NCBI RefSeq assembly: GCF_945859685.1
Contig: NC_079147.1
Location: 89,954,315 to 90,018,314, forward strand
Reading direction: 5' to 3'
Source of the DNA: Eupeodes corollae
Lineage: Eukaryota > Arthropoda > Insecta > Diptera > Syrphidae
Length of the DNA stretch: 64,000 nt
Below the pieces are notes generated by a model that was not told the DNA's origin, made no database searches, and worked only from the letters and a program-made list of their open reading frames with translations. The position numbers were made by a program, and so were the translations under genes. Shown here one piece after another: positions 11,651-23,139 of the stretch (position 1 is its first letter; the number at the start of each line of letters is the position of its first letter).

Positions 11651-12600
11651 CGCTGGGATCCGATCCACACTGATTTAACTACCCATCCCGTCTTTCGATT
11701 TGTCTAAAACGTTTAAAAACGGTTTATAACTATATTTTGTGTGAATTTGAAGTTTTTGTTCTCCTAATACTTGAGTCAAAAATCATTTCTCATTAGATTT
11801 TGTTAGTTTTCGTGTTTTACAAAAAATGTTTTAAATTCAATTTTTCTAAAAAAATGAACTAAAAGTTAGTAACAATATTGTGCATTTAATAAAATAATAT
11901 TGATCTCAATATCTGCTTAAACTCAGGACATTTTTTGTTGAAAACTGATTGTTACCAATTTTAGAAGCTTTTTTGAATGTTTTTATTTCTTATATAAAAA
12001 ATACAGACTGTTTTGAATTAAATACTTTCGTTTCTTCACGATAATTGCACATCCATTTTTACCAATTTTGTGTAATTTTATGAAAACACTGATTGTATTA
12101 CAATTTTACTAAACGTTTAAAGCAACATTTTTTGTTGGATGAAATTATATTTTTAGAAAATCAATTTTTACCAACTTTAAATATAGTTCTTTTAGGTTTT
12201 AATTTTTTGTAAAAAAAAACTGTTCTTTTGATTTAAATAAACATTTTACCAGATATCATTAACGTTACTCTGCCTTGCATGGAGTTATCTAGGAGGTAAA
12301 ATTATTACTTGTTCATAAAATATTCTAGGTGACAAATATTTTGTTTCCAGTTTGTTTGATTTCGAAATTATATTAATTCGGCATCACGTCACATTCTATG
12401 ATATACAATTTAACTTAAGGCTAGCTACTAGCCTTGTTGGTTCGTGAGATGTTTTGGATCAACTGGTTCTTGAGATATAGACGACGCGACGAAAAATGAT
12501 ATCCAGAACGGTACGTTTACTCTTTCTAAAAATCTTTGATTGAGATTATATGTAGAGACCTCCAAACTTCGAGAGATGTCAAAATTTTATAAAGGAAATA
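11651..12600 (+). repeat. Palindrome-tailed AT-rich repeat, copy 4
   Basis: Head CGCTGGGATCCGATCCACAC at 11651 followed by core units ('gagtcaaaaatcatttctca') and tail blocks ('ggttcttgagatatagacg', 'ccaaacttcgagagatgtca'). The last ~40 bp including the terminal palindrome are eroded; a DD41D mariner begins about 75 bp downstream. Confidence 0.65.
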
Positions 12601-12675
12601 GATAAATTAATTAAAAAAGTGTAACCAAACTTAAGAAAACTTTCTTCTCAACGAGGTTGAGGGCTACATGACGTA

Positions 12676-13960
12676 AAGGGTGTCCCAAAATTAACGCAAG
12701 ATTTGAATTTGCCGTCATTTGTTCAGTGAAGTGTTGGCAACCCTGAAAAAAAGCAATTTGACAGCTAACAGTATAGGGTTTTTAAAAATGGAGCGTTATA
12801 CGATAGAACAACGTCTCTTCATTATTAAAGAATATTTCAAAAATAGTGAAGGCTTGGCGGCTGCAGTTCGAAAATTTCATACAAAATATGGTCAGAATAG
12901 TGTTTTAACTTCGTCAACTGTGAAAACATTAATTGAAAAATTCATGGAGACTGGATCTGTGGAGACACCAAATACACTGGTCGTCCAAAAACAAGCCGTT
13001 CAAATGTGAATGGCGAAGCAGTGCGTGAGAGTGTTGCTGACAATCCAGGAACCTCAATTCGACGTCGTGGACAAGCATTGCAAATTTCAAGAACCTTTCT
13101 ACAGCATATACTCACCAAATATCTGTGTCTTCATGCTTACAAAATTCAATTAACACAACAAATGAAGCCTAATGACCATGGACAGAGAAGAGAGTTCGTT
13201 GAATGGATTATTAAACATCAACAAATGGAACCTGATTTTTCGAGCAAAATCATCCTAAGCGATGAAGCACATTTTCATCTTGATGGCTTTGCCAATCGCC
13301 AAAATTGCCTCATTTGGGGTTCAGAGAACCCGCACATGTGATTGTCGAAAAACGAATGCTTCCACAACGCGTGACTGTATGGTGTGGATTTTGGGCTGGA
13401 GGCATAATTGGGCCATATTTTTTTGAAATTGATGCTGGTCAAGCAGTGACTGTTACTGGTGCTCGATATCGCGACATGATTACACAGTTCTTTCTGCCAA
13501 AATTGGATGATATTGATGTGTCCAATATGTGGTTTCAACAAGACGGTGCCACATGTCATACAGCGCGTGAAACAATTCAATTACTGCATGAGACATTTGC
13601 AGGTCGTGTGCTCCCTCGTTTCGGTGATCAAAATTTTCCTCCTAGATCGTGTGATTTAACACCATTAGACTTCTTTTTATGGGGTTATTTGAAATAACAA
13701 GTCTATGTCAACAAGCCCACAACCATTAAAGGAGGAGATTCAACGCTGCATCAACGAAATTCAGCCACATTTATGCAGAATAGTCATGGAAAATTTAAAC
13801 AAAAGAGTGCGCATGTGCATGCAAAGCCGTGGAGGCCATTTATTCCATACATAACCCTATCCTATGTACTTTACGAGTCAATAAAAATATAACTATCAAA
13901 AGACTAAAAACGGCGTTTTCTATTTAATTCAAATCTTGCGTTAATTTTGGGACACCCATT
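12676..13960 (+). mobile_element. Mariner element, DD41D (rosa-type), well preserved
   Basis: Inverted ends of at least 30 bp: GGGTGTCCCAAAATTAACGC at 12678 and its complement ending near 13957, with matching sequence continuing inward through 'aagatttgaatt'. TA dinucleotides border both ends. The 1.28 kb body contains a single nearly continuous transposase gene. Long matching ends and few lesions suggest it is younger than the DD39D copies in the window. Confidence 0.9.
12788..13854 (+). pseudogene. Mariner transposase, DD41D, few frameshifts
   Basis: Start chosen at MERYTIEQRLFIIKEYFKNS, the usual opening helix of the paired-type DNA-binding region. Blocks in order: helix-turn-helix, a frameshift near 12965-13005, SIRRRGQALQISRTFLQHIL, ILSDEAHFHLDGF (first Asp), a second frameshift near 13330, MWFQQDGATCHTA (second Asp), CDLTPLDFFLWGYLK (third Asp), a stop at 13695-13697, and a C-terminal block shifted in frame to about 13854. 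I count 41 residues between second and third Asp, the hallmark of the DD41D/rosa family first known from tephritid flies. All three catalytic Asp are present but the frame is interrupted. Confidence 0.85.
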
Positions 13961-15058
13961 ATAACAAATTCTTGGGTCGCGCTTTATGACACAAGGTATA
14001 GTAAAATATTGTAAAAATGTTAAGAAACCTGTCAAAAGCCCGGGCGAACTAACAAGTGGAGTGATTGTGGTTATCGAGTTTCACCCCAAGTTATTTTGAG
14101 TTTGAATGTTAATCTTAACTAGTATATACCGCAGATAACTAGGATGTTGCTTCACTAAAAACAGATTTTAGTTTTTTCAGTAAGAGTGTTTTTGAAACGT
14201 TAATTTTGATTTTTCATGGTTTTCTTAATAAAGAAAAGTATTAGTAAGTCTCCATTTTATAGCCATCACACTTAACAGATTTCAAAAAAAATTAGGTGCC
14301 AAGAGAAAAGGAATTTTTTGTAGACTTTGCGAATTGAATTGTGATTTAATATAAATTAGTAATTTTTTGAAACACTTAATTTTTTACTATAATACAAATA
14401 TAATAATTTGTGAATAAAAGACAGGGAAGTGTTCAATTGAAAGAACATTTTTTACTTTAACAGTTTATTTTAATGTGTAAGTTGTTTGTTATGTATAATT
14501 AATTAATTAAGCTAAATGAATTGTATATGATAAAATCCTTATAATATTAGATATCAAAAATAAATGAAGCTTATGCGAGATACGTTATATAGCGGGAGGC
14601 ACTTATTTCGGGAGTACTACTTTTTTTTTATATTTCATTGGTCTCCTTCAGCATGGATATGGCTCCAAATTTAACCTTATCGACATTTATTATTTTTAAA
14701 CTGAAATGTTTATAGCATTTCATCATTAATTTTTAATCTTTATACCTGAGAATTTTCACCTGTACTGTTTACTATTTTTTCCTATTTTATTTATCAGCAT
14801 TTTTTTATTGTCTGGACGCCACCTTAAGAAACGTAATTTCTTCAGCTTTTTTGTCGCACTTCGTATACAAAACACAGCCGGTATATGCAATGTACATGAC
14901 TTTGAATTTAATTTAATTTATTGAGAAATGGTTTAAGGTGATTTAAAAAAAAAAAAACAATCATTAAAACAACACCTTTCAAAAAACAGCATCACATTTC
15001 AATTAAACTGGTTATCGTTAGCCTGGCAGTCTATATACCGACCTATCAATTATTATTG
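13961..15058. other. AT-rich noncoding DNA
   Basis: About 1.1 kb with no recognised gene or repeat. Confidence 0.5.
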
Positions 15059-15727
15059 AACTTCCCGTAGGAAGTAATTTTAATCGGTCCAATTTGTCGA
15101 AATTAAAATATTGACATTTCTCGACGTTTCAGGTCCCAAGAGTCAATTTTAAGAGAGATGTCTGTGCGTGCGGGTGTACGTACAGATAATAATGAAGAGA
15201 GATGCAGAAAGGGCTCTGAAAAAAATTTACTGAGTGGTTTTCTTTACCATAGCGATTTAAAAAAAAAAACATAGGTGAACATTTTGGTCTAACCAAATTA
15301 TGTTTGTGACTTAAATTAAATTTTATTTTATATATTGTAAGGTGATAACAAACAAATATATTTTTGCAAAAAAAAAATCCAATTGACGGTTTTTTATATA
15401 CCAAAAAAAATTATTTGTCACCTCAAATATTTTACGAACACAAACTGATTTTATCTTTATAATTTTTTGCAACGTAAAATAACGTTTTAGGCATCTGGTA
15501 ACATTTTGAGAAAAATCTAATTGACCTAAACAAAACATTATTAAAAGATTATAGGTAGTAAGAATTGCCTTTCAACTCAAAAATCAAAAATCTAAAAAAA
15601 TTAGCTTAGAACTAATTTTATCTCACAGAAAATATTGTTTTCGACATTCGGTCATTTTTTTTTTAAAAGCAAGACAAATCAACAGCCGAGATGGGAGGTT
15701 ATAAGTGTGGGTCGCATATCAGCTTCT
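15059..15727 (-). repeat. Palindrome-tailed AT-rich repeat, copy 5 (short, both ends)
   Basis: Minus-strand copy retaining both the head (15660-15727, complement of 'gaagctgatatgcgacccac') and the tail end (AACTTCCCGTAGGAAGT at 15060-15076) but only ~670 bp long, so most core units are missing. The terminal palindrome has mismatches. Confidence 0.7.
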
Positions 15728-18239
15728 TTTTTTTCCATTGAATTACTCCAGTGGATACAACGAAAGCAAAACTTTTAATCAGCTCCTTTTTTTAAAAGAT
15801 TTTATAAGGGTTTTCTACGTTTGCACTGAGTTTTTGTAGTACCTATAGCCACAAGTTTTTGTTTTTAATATTCAGGGTAAAACCCAAGTGCAGAAATAAA
15901 CAAACTGCAAAAAACAAAAATAAATGAAAACCAATAAAAAACAAACGAACAAAAAAATAATTTATGCCAACTCGATCTTTTAATGCATTTCCTTTTTTTC
16001 ACCATTATCTTAATTGATAATTCACTCTCGCTGATTAAAAAAGAAAAAAAAAACTGAAATAATGACACACATTAAACTCTTCATTATCCTCCCATTACCT
16101 ATGAAACAAGCACCTACTCTAGCTGCCCGACCCAAAGTCGCGCCGCCTACGCCGCCACCTAAAATATAATTACTTCTCCAACGCTAAACGATTGACGAAA
16201 ATCTCAATTATAGTAATAAACACATTTATTGTATAGCCATCCACTTTATTTGAATTAATTAAATTGGCAAGTGGCATATTATCTCCGCTTTTATCAAAGG
16301 CTGAAACTTCAATTTAAGCACCCAATCACGTTGTGGGTTCTTCTTCCGAACCGAAACCCTATTTTACACGTGCTTTCTGAATGTTCCACCCCCATTAGTC
16401 ATAGCCATCAGCTATCAGCTATACCCAATCCATGTCGACGTTTGCCGTCGTCGTCGATGATATTGCCTATGGCTTTACAAAGGACTCTTTAAATAAATCC
16501 CTCAGATTGCCCCCGTCTAACATAGATAAGAAACTTATTTGAGTTCTTCGTTGTCGTTTCGTGTCGTAGTAGTGGTTTTTAGTCCTTTTTGTCTCTAAAT
16601 TAATTTCATAGTAATGAGGGGATTGACACAATAAAACCAATAAATACAAAACCATAATTGTATACTCTTATCCTTCAGACACATCAAACTTCAACACAAG
16701 ACATACCTTTAACAAGATTTTGTATCTTGAATGGTGACAAAAGCGTATCCAATTAGATCTGTTTACACAACAGGGCAAGGACCTTTGTGATATAGCACAA
16801 GAAGATCCAACTCGAATTTGAAAACGTGGTCGTAGCAAAAACTCTTTTATTATATTCGTACTCGTCCCTCGTATAGGTATCTATCTATCTATGTATCCAC
16901 AAGATAAAAAACATTCACTTCGAGCTTAGGCAACAAACCCGCACATTTCAACTTTCCTGAAGAGGTCAATGTAGCAACAACATTAACAAAGAATTCCGAA
17001 CGAATTCCCAGCGAACACGAGGACGAAAACAGAAATATTAGAAAATAGGGGGCGCCACAAATGCCACGTTTACACTTCTTATATATACTTTACACTCAGG
17101 TATACCTAACTACCGTTTGTTTGTTTATAAAACAATTTTTTCTTTTTTGAGATATTTTTGCGGTCAGAACACAATTTTTACGGTTTACCAGAATTGTTGT
17201 TAGATGATTCCTGTTTTATGGATGGAAGAGAGAAAATATTAAATTTCATTTGGTCACATGTTTTATCGATTGTATGACGACGTCAACAACGACGGGGTTG
17301 ACGATGACGAAGTCGAACAAAAATGCTAACAAATTCGAACGGTTCGTGTTGGAATAACGGTAAGGGTGGTATAATATTAAATAAAGTGGGTGGTTGTATA
17401 CATTGGATATGAGTTTGTTTGTATGATTGGCACAATTTTATCGAATTTCCATCAACAAAAAGCCGGCACTTTAGACTAGACTAGACACAACGTCATAATA
17501 GAAGGAGACTTGGATTTCAAAATTGACACAAACGTTAATCTAGTGTCGAACAATTCAGATTCACGTCGCGAAGTGAACTGAATTCGGAATGAACGAGAAC
17601 AGGATATTTAAAGGAGCGGAAGCGCTGGGATATTTCGAAGCAATGTTTTGATAATTCTTGTTGAATGTTAGGGACTTTTTCGAGTGAGTATTGTGGATGA
17701 TTCAGTTAAAATGAGTTGAAGTCCTAATGCGCATGAATATAAAATGGAAAGGAGTTGAGTTTTGTGAAGAATGCAACTGGTTGGATTTTAACAGAATATG
17801 TTAAACTGTTAACATTGTTGTACTCCCTTAAATTTAAGAAACTCGTGGCAGTGTTATGTTAAATGTTAACTCAAGATATATTTTGTATTCAAAAAATGCA
17901 TATCATGAAAGAAAGTAATGAAGTAAGTAATTCATATATTTAGATGAAGTAACAAGCATTTTATACAATATTTTAAATTTAAATGTTATGGCTATGCCGT
18001 CAGACAGGTTGTGTTTTTGAATTTAATTAAATTCTGTTATTAATAACAATCTATACTTGTAACTATCTTTCAAAAATGGACTGAATGTTTTTCAATCATG
18101 TTAAGGGTATATATAGTCTCTTGTATGGTAAGAGTATTTCTCCCGAAAAAGGAGTGTATTTGAGTGTTGAATATTGGACAAAAATAAATGAAGTGTAGAC
18201 AATCTTTTCTTGATTTTAAAGTGTCGTGAGTCCTTCTGT
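15728..18239. other. Repeat-poor noncoding region
   Basis: About 2.5 kb less AT-extreme than the rest and without recognised transposons. Contains a short (tatc)n-like tract near 16880 and a TATA-like 'ggatatttaaagg' near 17605, neither tied to a gene I can show. An open frame at 16271-16492 has no recognisable domain. It may be ordinary intergenic or intronic DNA. Confidence 0.45.
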
Positions 18240-19690
18240 TCTTGAGGGCGTTAACGATTCTACGAGACGAATTTTTAGTCGCACCGTGTACAGTTGCAAG
18301 AGTACTGAAAGACCTTGATATTCACAAATCCGTTGATCCCAAAAGTATCTCTCCAATTGTTCCAGTTCCTAAAACAAGCGTATCCTCTTCTCTCTTCAAG
18401 TTGTTTCTAAGATCATGGATAAGGTTATTAATTATCAGCTTTAGAATCATCTTGAAGAACGGAAGATTATTTATGACCGACAGTATGGCTTTCACATCAA
18501 TATATCCACTGGTGATTTTATGGTTTACCTCACCGAACAGTACAACAAATCCTTATATCGTTTTGGAGAAAGTAAGATTATTGCACTTGATATTTCAAAA
18601 GCATTTGATAAGGTTTGGCACTAATCTCTCTCATCGAGAATTCGTGCTTTTGGTATTGCTGAATTTCTTCTTGGTTCGATTAGAAATTAGCCTGAAATCC
18701 ATAAAATAAATGCTGGTGTCCTTCGAGCTCCGTTCTGTCTCCGACTCTCTTCCTTATATTCATAAATGTTCTTTTGTCTGCCACTTCTAATCAATTAAAC
18801 TGTTTCGCCGCACGACAGTACCCTCAGTTTTTTATATTCGTTTCTAGATTCACATCCTTGTGGAACTTCAACGGCAGCGTATTATAAGCTCATTAAATTC
18901 GGGTCTTGACAGCATTATCCAATGGGAATGTTTCAAAAACGCAATGCTGTCTCCTGTCATTAAAGCGCAATCCTCCCCCAATACCACTATCCATGAGCGG
19001 TACTTGCATACAGGAAACTAATCAACTTTCAGTACTCGGTATGTGTATCATAGATCACCTCTTATTAAATAATTACATATTTGATATTGCCAAAAATGCT
19101 GCTAGGTGCTTAGAATTTCTCCGGCGGTGCAGTAAATTTTTCACCCCCTTTGATCTGGTTGTAATTTAAAAAAGCCTTCATTCGTTCAAAACTTTAATAC
19201 AAAGCGCATATTTGGGCAGGACGCCCTAAAACAAGTTTAAGTTTTTTGCACAGGGTCCAGAAAAAAGCTTTGAAAGATAGGCTATAGAACTAATACCGAA
19301 ACAATTACGTCATTCGAATTCGAACTCCGCCGTAATGTTTCATAATTTTCTTTGTTTTATCGATATTTTTACAAACAATGTTCTGTCGAATTAGATAGTT
19401 GCATTCCACCCCTTAAACGATTCAGTCGTAACACGCGCACTTCCAGGAATGCTTATCAGTTGACTTATTGATTTTAATATCGGGCGTACTGTCTTTCTTA
19501 AATCGCACATCGAGAATGTGGAATGCTTTGGCCAACTCTTTATTTCCCTCCCATTTCGATGTTCAAAACTTTAAGACCAATGTGCACCGGTATCTCCTCT
19601 TAAATCCTTCCATATTTTCCTAACGCTCGCAATGTGTTTAAATACAAACATATAAAGGGTCCTAATAACCCATTGAGTGCTTGGAAATTA
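18240..19690 (+). mobile_element. CR1/Jockey-type LINE reverse-transcriptase fragment
   Basis: Reading across frames: NHLEERKIIYDRQYGFHI (about 18445-18500), YLTEQYNKSLYRFGESKI, then ALDISKAFDKVWH (about 18580-18625) with the aspartate of the RT palm motif A, followed by 'INAGVLRAPF' where motif B would be. The C-terminal LINE signature RTSRMWNALANSLFP is near 19505-19550, before an A-rich stretch at 19690. 5' truncated, with many stops and frameshifts. A related fragment lies at about 29985-30950. Confidence 0.7.
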
Positions 19691-19739
19691 TTAAAAAAAA
19701 AAATATTTTAAAAGTTAAGAGCTTCACACCTTTTTTTAC

Positions 19740-20765
19740 ATATTATGGATATCACTTCATTACTCAGTGAATGTTTAAAATAATTTCTGGAACCAACATT
19801 ATAGTTGAACTGACTGTATATTATTCTACTGAATGAGTCTTGAGCTTCTTCTATCAGTGAACGCCGAGTTATATCCTCATTTTTTTTATGACGCTGTACA
19901 TTTGTTCTTTCGCATAATTTACATTGCTGAAATCATCATCCAATCTCACTCCAGATTCACTCCAGTTCTTGTGCTTTGACGGTTGCTGCAGACTTTGATA
20001 AAGTCAGCTTGAGACTTCAAGGTGTCTGTTAAAAGTTTTGGAAGTCATGTTTCTAAATATATGGTATGTCTAGTTGTATTCAGAGGCAGGTTGAAAAGTT
20101 TCTAAATAAAATTCCTATAACATTTTCGATTTCTTCATATTCTTCTGATCCCCAAAACTGAGCTTCATACAAGAGAGTAGATTTCACTACTGAATTAAAT
20201 ATTTTGTGTTTTTAGATCAATATATTTGTCCATGTTAAATTTATCAAACTTTGTGAGCTTTGGGCTTTCTCCGAAATTTAATGTTGGGTTCAATTTCAAG
20301 CCTAGATATTTGATATCTTTTGTTAACTCCAGTAGCGTTCCATTAATAACATTATATTTCCAGCTTCTTCTATTATAAGCGCTTTGCGTACAATCAAATA
20401 CCAATATTTTGGATTGATAGTTATTCCCCATCTGTTACAGTATATAGATAACCGATTGATCATCAATTGTAAACCTTCGGTTGATTCTGAAAGTATAACG
20501 AGGTCATCGGCATATGTATATTAACACCTTCATGGTCCAGCTAGCTATTCTTATTATTCCAGGAAGTTCATCTGCAACATTATTTATAAATAACGAGAAC
20601 AAAAGAGCGCTTAGTGGGCACCCTTGTTTGATTCCTGTGCTGGTGCTAAACCGTTCTGAAAAACTCAATGCATTCCAAACAGCAGCCTTCGTACCCGTGT
20701 ACATCTCTCTAATTAGTTCCACAACTTTTTGCATATACCAATTTGTGTCAGCTTTAAAGAAACAT
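19740..20765 (-). mobile_element. Non-LTR retrotransposon RT fragment (minus)
   Basis: On the minus strand: IREMYTGTKAAVWNALSFSE, then STGIKQGCPLSALLFSLFIN (20734 downward), which is RT motif B. A disrupted motif C region (around 20515) follows, then 'SKILVFDCTQ' and KYLGLKLNPTLNFGESPK (20200-20430). 'FKNFSTCLyiq'-like coding continues toward 19900. A different family from the CR1-like fragment to its left; clade not assigned. Pseudogene. Confidence 0.7.
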
Positions 20766-20779
20766 TTTTTTTTTTCTGA

Positions 20780-22060
20780 TAACTGTCAATTTCATTTAAG
20801 CATGGCTACGATTTCGATGTATAACAAAAACATCCACAAAATGAGATATTTTTGAAATTGATATGAATCAAGCATTAACCATAAAATTAAAACCTTGTGC
20901 GTTCGAAAACAAATTTTTACCAATTTTAGTAGCATTTTTAAATTTCTACAAATTAGATGAATGAAATAACCGAACGGAACATCAATTTTTACCAAATTTG
21001 CGTACTATTTTTTTCGGATTTTTATAAAAAAATACTGAATATCGAAAAAAAAATTATCTTTGAAATAAAAAAAGTTTGTAGACAATATTTTTGTTTTTTG
21101 AAAAGTTTTATTTTATTTTTTGTAAAAAAAAAACTGTCAATTCGTTTTCTTATCAATTTTTTTCCAAAACCTTGAAAACAATATTTCTTATAAGATAAAA
21201 TTAGTTTGAAGCAATAATCTCAAGTTTTCGAAAAGATATTTGAGTCGAAATTCAATTTTTACCAACTTTGGGTAATGTTTTTTTTATGTTTTTATTTTTT
21301 GATATTTTTCAAAATTTTTCACTGCACAAAATTAGTGTGGAGATGAAATCATTTTATATTCGTTAAATTTTCGAAGTGACAAATTTTGTTTGCAGTTTTT
21401 TTGATTTTACTTTCAAACGAGTATCGAGGTGTTTGACAGTTTTAAAAACAAATACAATTTATAATACAATTTTGGGCAAGAATAATTATTACAAAATTGG
21501 GCACCGTTGGAATTTGGTTTTATTTGCAAGGAAATGAAGAACGGTACGAGCAAATTGAACGCAGAAGAATAAGAGACAAAAAAAAAAAACTTCACTCGCA
21601 AATATATTTGTTGTAGAGTGATGTAGAGTGATTATTTTCGATTTTTCCTTGTTTTGAATTCTAATTTCGAGTTACGTAGTTCCTCGTTTTTCGAAATTTC
21701 TTAAGTATATAGTAGGCACTACTAGAACTATTCGTTTCTCGTTGGTTCGAAAGTAGTCAATTAGATACATGGTACCAATCCGAGTTACATAGTAGGGGAC
21801 CTGGTTTGATATCACAATACAATATATTATATAAGATTTACTTGCAATCTCTGTCGACATTGGTTTGTGAGATATTTAGGGTTAACCAAAATTTTCACCT
21901 TTTTTTAAACTGCTATGGTAAAAAAACATGACACACGCAATTTTCTTGAGAGCCCTTTCTGCAACTTTTATGAACCTTGACCTTCGACCTTGAAACGTCA
22001 AATGTCAAAATTTCCAATTCTACAGATCGGACCCATTACAATAACTTCCCATGGGAAGTT
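20780..22060 (+). repeat. Palindrome-tailed AT-rich repeat, copy 6 (with insertion)
   Basis: Core units from about 20970 ('catcaatttttaccaaattt', 'atttgagtcgaaattcaatt' near 21235), tail blocks near 21340-21415 and 21796-22060, ending in the perfect palindrome AACTTCCCATGGGAAGTT at 22043-22060. The family head is missing. A ~380 bp unrelated segment (about 21416-21795) interrupts the tail. Confidence 0.7.
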
Positions 22061-22334
22061 AATAAGACTAGGACCGTTTCTAACACTTTAAAAGTGCTGT
22101 AAACAATTAAATAAATTACTAAATCTTTTAAATTTATTTAGCTTTGGAGAATTGGATGAACTTATTGAAAACCCTTGAACAGAATTCAAAGGTACTTAAA
22201 ACATACTGTGACCAAGTTCGCGAAGAAAGTTTTTTTTTTAGTGTATCATTAATTACTAAGTTTTACTTAAACATATTCAAAGAAATGTCTCTTCGGTTAT
22301 CGTGGCTTTTGCAATATACCAACAAGGGTTCACA

Positions 22335-22758
22335 TGTATAGGGTTTTTCAATAAGGGCGGGCAGATGTTGTGGCGTTTGAGGTGTTGCACGTAGCGCCGC
22401 GCCGTCCTGCTTGAACCACATATCGTGCATATGGTTTAATTTGGGCCATAAGAAATAAGTTATCATTAAATTCGTTATGTAGCGATTGCTGTTGACGATG
22501 ACCGCCTCATTAACGTCGTTTTCAAAAAAGTACGGACCAATTACGCCGCTAGCCCAAAATCCACAACAAACGGTAACTTTTTGAGGATGCATTGTCACAT
22601 GGTGAACCTCGCGTAGGTTGGTATCGTTCCATATACGGCAATTTTGCCAATTTTGGGTTCTCTTCTAAACTATTCGAAGTGCAGTAAGCGAGCAAATGTC
22701 GTTGTCTATAGATAAGAACTTTAAGCTTTTGTGTCAGTAGGATCTTGTACCCTATACA
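22335..22758 (-). mobile_element. Mariner transposase fragment
   Basis: Minus-strand coding blocks: 'ILLTQKLKVLIYRQRHL' (about 22740), 'NCRIWNDTNLREVHH', QKVTVCCGFWASGVIGPYFF (22500-22590), and MWFKQDGAALRATP (near 22400), the last containing the second catalytic Asp. The N-terminal region and third-Asp block are absent. Short inverted sequences TGTATAGGGT (22335-22344) and ACCCTATACA (22749-22758) flank it and may be remnants of ends. Confidence 0.7.
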
Positions 22759-23139
22759 ATGCATGTGTACATATACTTTTGAGCTTACTAACTTTAATTG
22801 ATAGAAAAACGCGGTTAGGTTTTGCCTATTTTTTTAAACACGACCAATCAATTAAGTCTTCGGGTTTAAGCTATTTGTATTTTTTTTGCAAAACTCTAAA
22901 AAATGTATATAATAAATTTTCTTTTAAAATTGTTGTCAGTAAAATATTAATTAATTATTGAAAGGTTTGGTATTTAACTTATAGATTTCTTATTTAAAAC
23001 GATTGCAGCAAATTTCCACCCATAACTATGCAATGATTCAAATGAAATAGCTTGGTTGAATATTTATTTATGCAAAAATGAAGCGTTTAGTTCATAGATT
23101 TACCGGGGGACCAAGGACAGGTATCTTTAAAACCCAACA
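22759..23139. other. AT-rich noncoding DNA
   Basis: About 380 bp; nothing recognised. Confidence 0.5.

Noticed and set aside
17590..17660. TATA-like 'gatatttaaagg' as a promoter
   Set aside because: No downstream gene, transcript evidence or initiator; AT-rich DNA makes such matches common.
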